From JBHIBA01 sp046758845 (GTDB lineage Bacteria > UBA8248 > JACPRG01 > G963555815): a stretch of 7,535 nucleotides of DNA. The DNA lies in assembly GCA_046758845.1 (NCBI GenBank), contig JBHIBA010000231.1, forward strand, positions 1 to 7,535, given 5' to 3'. Of the stretch, positions 5,827-7,535 are shown in pieces (position 1 is the first letter of the stretch; every line of letters starts with the position of its first letter). The translations under genes and the position numbers were made by a program. Below the pieces are notes generated by a model. That model made no database searches. It was not told the origin of the DNA and was given only the letters and a program-made list of their open reading frames with translations.

Positions 5827-6621
5827 ATGGAATTTGGCCTGAAGCTGGCGGGGGTCGGGGCAATAGCATTTGCCGTGGGATTCATCGGGGCCATGGCCGG
5901 CCTTGTCCTGGGCTCTCTCCGCCTCCCGGTGGTCGTTGCGCTGACGCCTACTCCGGCGATCGCCGCCGGGACCAACATCGCAATCAGCGCCCTGAGCGCC
6001 CTTTCGGGAACTTTTCGCCACTGGAGGGAGGGTCGGGTGAGCGGCGTCCTCCTAGCGAGTATGGGCACGGCCTCCATCGTCGGGGCCTTCGTTGGCGGGT
6101 TCTACAGCCGGCTCATCCACCCCCCTTTCCTTCTGGCCCTCATTGGGGTCGTCCTCGTCCAATCGGGAATCCGAATGGGATTTCCTCGACAAAGCCCCGC
6201 CGCAGCCCGCCGCCCGCCACCGTCTGAGAAACCGAACCCACATGTGCGCGTTCTCTGCCTCGGGAGCGGCTTGGGGCTGATTATTGGGCTGCTGGGCGGG
6301 ATGGTCGGCCTCGTTCTCGGGGCCCTCAGGCTCCCCGCGATGATCCGCTGGATGGGCGTGGACCCGCGCATCGCTGCGGGAACGAACATGGCCATCGGCT
6401 TCCTGACCGGGGTCTTCGGCTTCCTGGGCCATTTGCTCCACGCAGAGTTTGACCCGTGGATCCTGGGGGTGATGGGCGCTGGCGCCATGTGGGGGGCGAA
6501 TCAGGGGGCCCGGGTGACCGGCCGCGTGGACCCCGACCGCTTGAGGCGGTGGATTGGGTGGCTCCTCTGCCTGATGGGCGCCGTAATGCTCTTCCATGCG
6601 GCCAGCGATTGGCTGGGCTAG
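5827..6621 (+). CDS. TauE/SafE-family membrane transporter
   Basis: 264 residues with about seven to eight membrane helices in two homologous halves. The motif GAMAGLVLGSLRLP (21-34) returns as GGMVGLVLGALRLP (157-170), and AIAAGTNIAI (44-53) as RIAAGTNMAI (181-190). This internal duplication and sequence is typical of the TauE/SafE (PF01925) group, known for export or uptake of sulfite, sulfoacetate and other small sulfur compounds, with many uncharacterised members. The link between halves (about 120-140) is Pro/Arg-rich and probably cytoplasmic. It starts at ATG 5827 after an 89-base gap that holds a small GCCGG/CCGGC hairpin (5769-5784) and no gene; the ribosome site is a weak AAGGCGG directly before the start. 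In this operon it may move a sulfur or selenium compound, or a metal-thiol complex; that is inference. Confidence 0.85.
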   Translation: MEFGLKLAGVGAIAFAVGFIGAMAGLVLGSLRLPVVVALTPTPAIAAGTNIAISALSALSGTFRHWREGRVSGVLLASMGTASIVGAFVGGFYSRLIHPPFLLALIGVVLVQSGIRMGFPRQSPAAARRPPPSEKPNPHVRVLCLGSGLGLIIGLLGGMVGLVLGALRLPAMIRWMGVDPRIAAGTNMAIGFLTGVFGFLGHLLHAEFDPWILGVMGAGAMWGANQGARVTGRVDPDRLRRWIGWLLCLMGAVMLFHAASDWLG

Positions 6622-6677
6622 AGAATTGCTCCCAGGGAAGGCACCGGGGCACTCAGCTGAAAACGGAGGGCAATGAA

Positions 6678-7043
6678 ATGGCTAATGGGCCGTATCTGCA
6701 AGACTTGGCTGGACGGAAAACCACGGCTATCCTTCTTTGGGGGCCGCCCATCATCTTGCTGGCAACCGCTTTTCTGTGGCCGGAGGGGCGGGGGATTCCG
6801 TGGAGCGTTGGCTTCTTATGGATTGGCGGAGGCTGCCTGGCGAATGCCATTCGATGTCGGAGAGCCCACTGCATTTTCATGGGACCGCTCTTTCTCATTC
6901 TGGGCTTCGCATCCGTCCTCAATACGATAGGCACGATATCAATCGGCTGGGGTTATGTCGGGAGAGCCGCCGGGGTCGTCGCGCTCCTATCGTTTCTGCC
7001 GGAATGCTTCGGGAAAAAATACTTCGGAAAAAAGGTTCCATGA
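6678..7043 (+). CDS. Small membrane protein with CxxNAxRCxRxHC motif
   Basis: 121 residues from ATG 6678, placed by GGAGG at 6665-6669 with good spacing; the frame is open far upstream but overlaps the TauE/SafE gene. About four membrane helices (near 15-34, 42-58, 66-85 and 88-108). Between helices 2 and 3 is CLANAIRCRRAHCIFMGPLF, a segment with three cysteines and a histidine (Cys53, 60, 65; His64) that could bind metal or take part in redox chemistry. The C-terminus is Lys-rich (CFGKKYFGKK). Similar short membrane proteins with a C..NA.RC.R.HC...GP pattern exist in other bacteria without known function, as far as I recall. As the last gene of the apparent operon it is probably part of the same metal-linked task. 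The overlapping ATG 6673 frame is a shadow. Confidence 0.75.
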   Translation: MANGPYLQDLAGRKTTAILLWGPPIILLATAFLWPEGRGIPWSVGFLWIGGGCLANAIRCRRAHCIFMGPLFLILGFASVLNTIGTISIGWGYVGRAAGVVALLSFLPECFGKKYFGKKVP

Positions 7044-7083
7044 CACGGACTTCATCTTCCATGCAAGCGGGATCATCCGAACG

Positions 7084-7089
7084 TATATT
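7084..7089 (+). promoter_or_regulatory. Possible -10 element ahead of the MerR gene
   Basis: TATATT lies in the 103-base gap between the small membrane protein and merR, 58 bases before the start codon. A -35 partner at 17 bp is poor (ATGCAA at 7061-7066). No GTAC-type Hg operator is seen in the gap. The gene could equally be transcribed by read-through from the operon. Confidence 0.25.
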
Positions 7090-7146
7090 TGGGAAAAGGG
7101 TCGCTGGGACGATCTGTCCGTCACATAGATTCCCCCGGAGGTCGGC

Positions 7147-7535
7147 ATGGATTCGCTGACGATCGGTAACGTCGCACGAGAGGCGGGCGTGAACGTCGAG
7201 ACTGTGCGCTATTACGAGCGCCGCGGACTGATCGAGCGCCCCTCCACGCTCAAAGGCGCCTTCCGCGTCTATCCGTCCGAGACCATAAGCCGCATCCTGA
7301 GCATCAAGCGCGCGCAGAAGCTCGGCTTCTCCCTCGAGGAGATCAAGGAATTGCTGGCGCTGCGCGCGAACGCCGCGGCAATGTGCGGCGACGTTCAGGA
7401 GCAGGCCGAGCGCAAGATGTCGGAGATCGACGAGAAAATCAAAACGCTTCAGGCGGTAAATCAATCCCTGCGTCAGCTCGCCGAAGCCTGCCGGACGGAT
7501 GCGCCGATCACAGAGTGCCCCATCCTGAAAAGCCT
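7147..7535 (+). CDS. merR: MerR-type Hg(II)-responsive regulator (3' partial)
   Basis: Cytoplasmic transcription regulator; 129 residues are visible before the window ends. The N-terminal winged helix-turn-helix (about 5-72: IGNVAREAGVNVETVRYYER and on through FSLEEIKELLAL) is typical of MerR, close to mercury MerR in the AGVNVETxRxY part. A dimerisation helix follows. Cysteines 80, 115 and 124 are spaced 35 and 9 apart, exactly as C82, C117 and C126 of Tn501 MerR, which bind one Hg(II) in trigonal form. The segment ACRTDAPITECPI matches the end of that site. Ribosome site GGAGG at 7137-7141 is 5 nt ahead of the start. It may control the promoter at 2421, itself, or genes beyond the window. 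Related Pb, Cu or organomercury sensors cannot be fully excluded. Confidence 0.88.
   Translation, partial: MDSLTIGNVAREAGVNVETVRYYERRGLIERPSTLKGAFRVYPSETISRILSIKRAQKLGFSLEEIKELLALRANAAAMCGDVQEQAERKMSEIDEKIKTLQAVNQSLRQLAEACRTDAPITECPILKS

Noticed and set aside
7041..7130. Read-through of the TGA ending the small membrane protein
   Set aside because: The downstream translation is low-complexity chance sequence without Cys-motif context.

Overview
The window is about 7.5 kb of GC-rich bacterial DNA with all recognisable genes on the + strand. It looks like a soft-metal (mercury- or copper-like) handling locus. Its main feature is that two heavy-metal-associated (HMA) domains carry in-frame TGA codons exactly where the metal-binding cysteines of the GMxCxxC motif should be. 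These read best as selenocysteine (Sec, U). The organism should therefore be a Sec-using bacterium, and TGA is also a normal stop here (for example at 2223-2225 and 5735-5737). A signal peptide followed by a separate beta-barrel outer-membrane protein argues for a Gram-negative-type envelope. I cannot fix the phylum from this window; Desulfobacterota, Methylomirabilota or similar GC-rich lineages are guesses.

Region 1 (1-2225): the 3' two thirds of a P1B-type metal ATPase whose C-terminal HMA domain continues through a TGA (motif GMHULGC), followed after 3 nt by a short CcdA/DsbD-like transmembrane electron carrier. Region 2 (2226-2457): an AT-richer intergenic stretch with a 10-bp inverted repeat and a clear MerR-family promoter (TTGACC, perfect GACCTTCC/GGAAGGTC dyad, 20-bp spacer, TAGATT). 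The promoter abuts the next start codon so closely that the mRNA is probably leaderless.

Region 3 (2458-7043) is a probable operon. In order it holds a beta-barrel outer-membrane protein, an exported HMA protein with a double-Sec motif (GMIUPIU), a cysteine-free ArsP/DUF318-like permease with a Met-rich tail, an exported Met/Cys-repeat protein with a degenerate cupin domain, a TauE/SafE-type membrane protein, and a small membrane protein with a Cys motif. Region 4 (7044-7535): a MerR regulator, cut by the window end, with three cysteines at the spacing of the Hg(II) site of Tn501 MerR.

My inference is a dedicated system in which selenol metal-binding sites in the cell envelope (UxxU) and on the inner-membrane pump (UxxC) capture a soft metal such as Hg(II), Cu(I) or Ag(I). 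The CcdA-like protein would supply electrons to keep thiols or selenols reduced, and the outer-membrane barrel and permeases would provide transport routes. The Sec reading rests directly on the sequence. The metal identity and the working of the whole are inferred. Standard gene callers would truncate or lose both selenoproteins.
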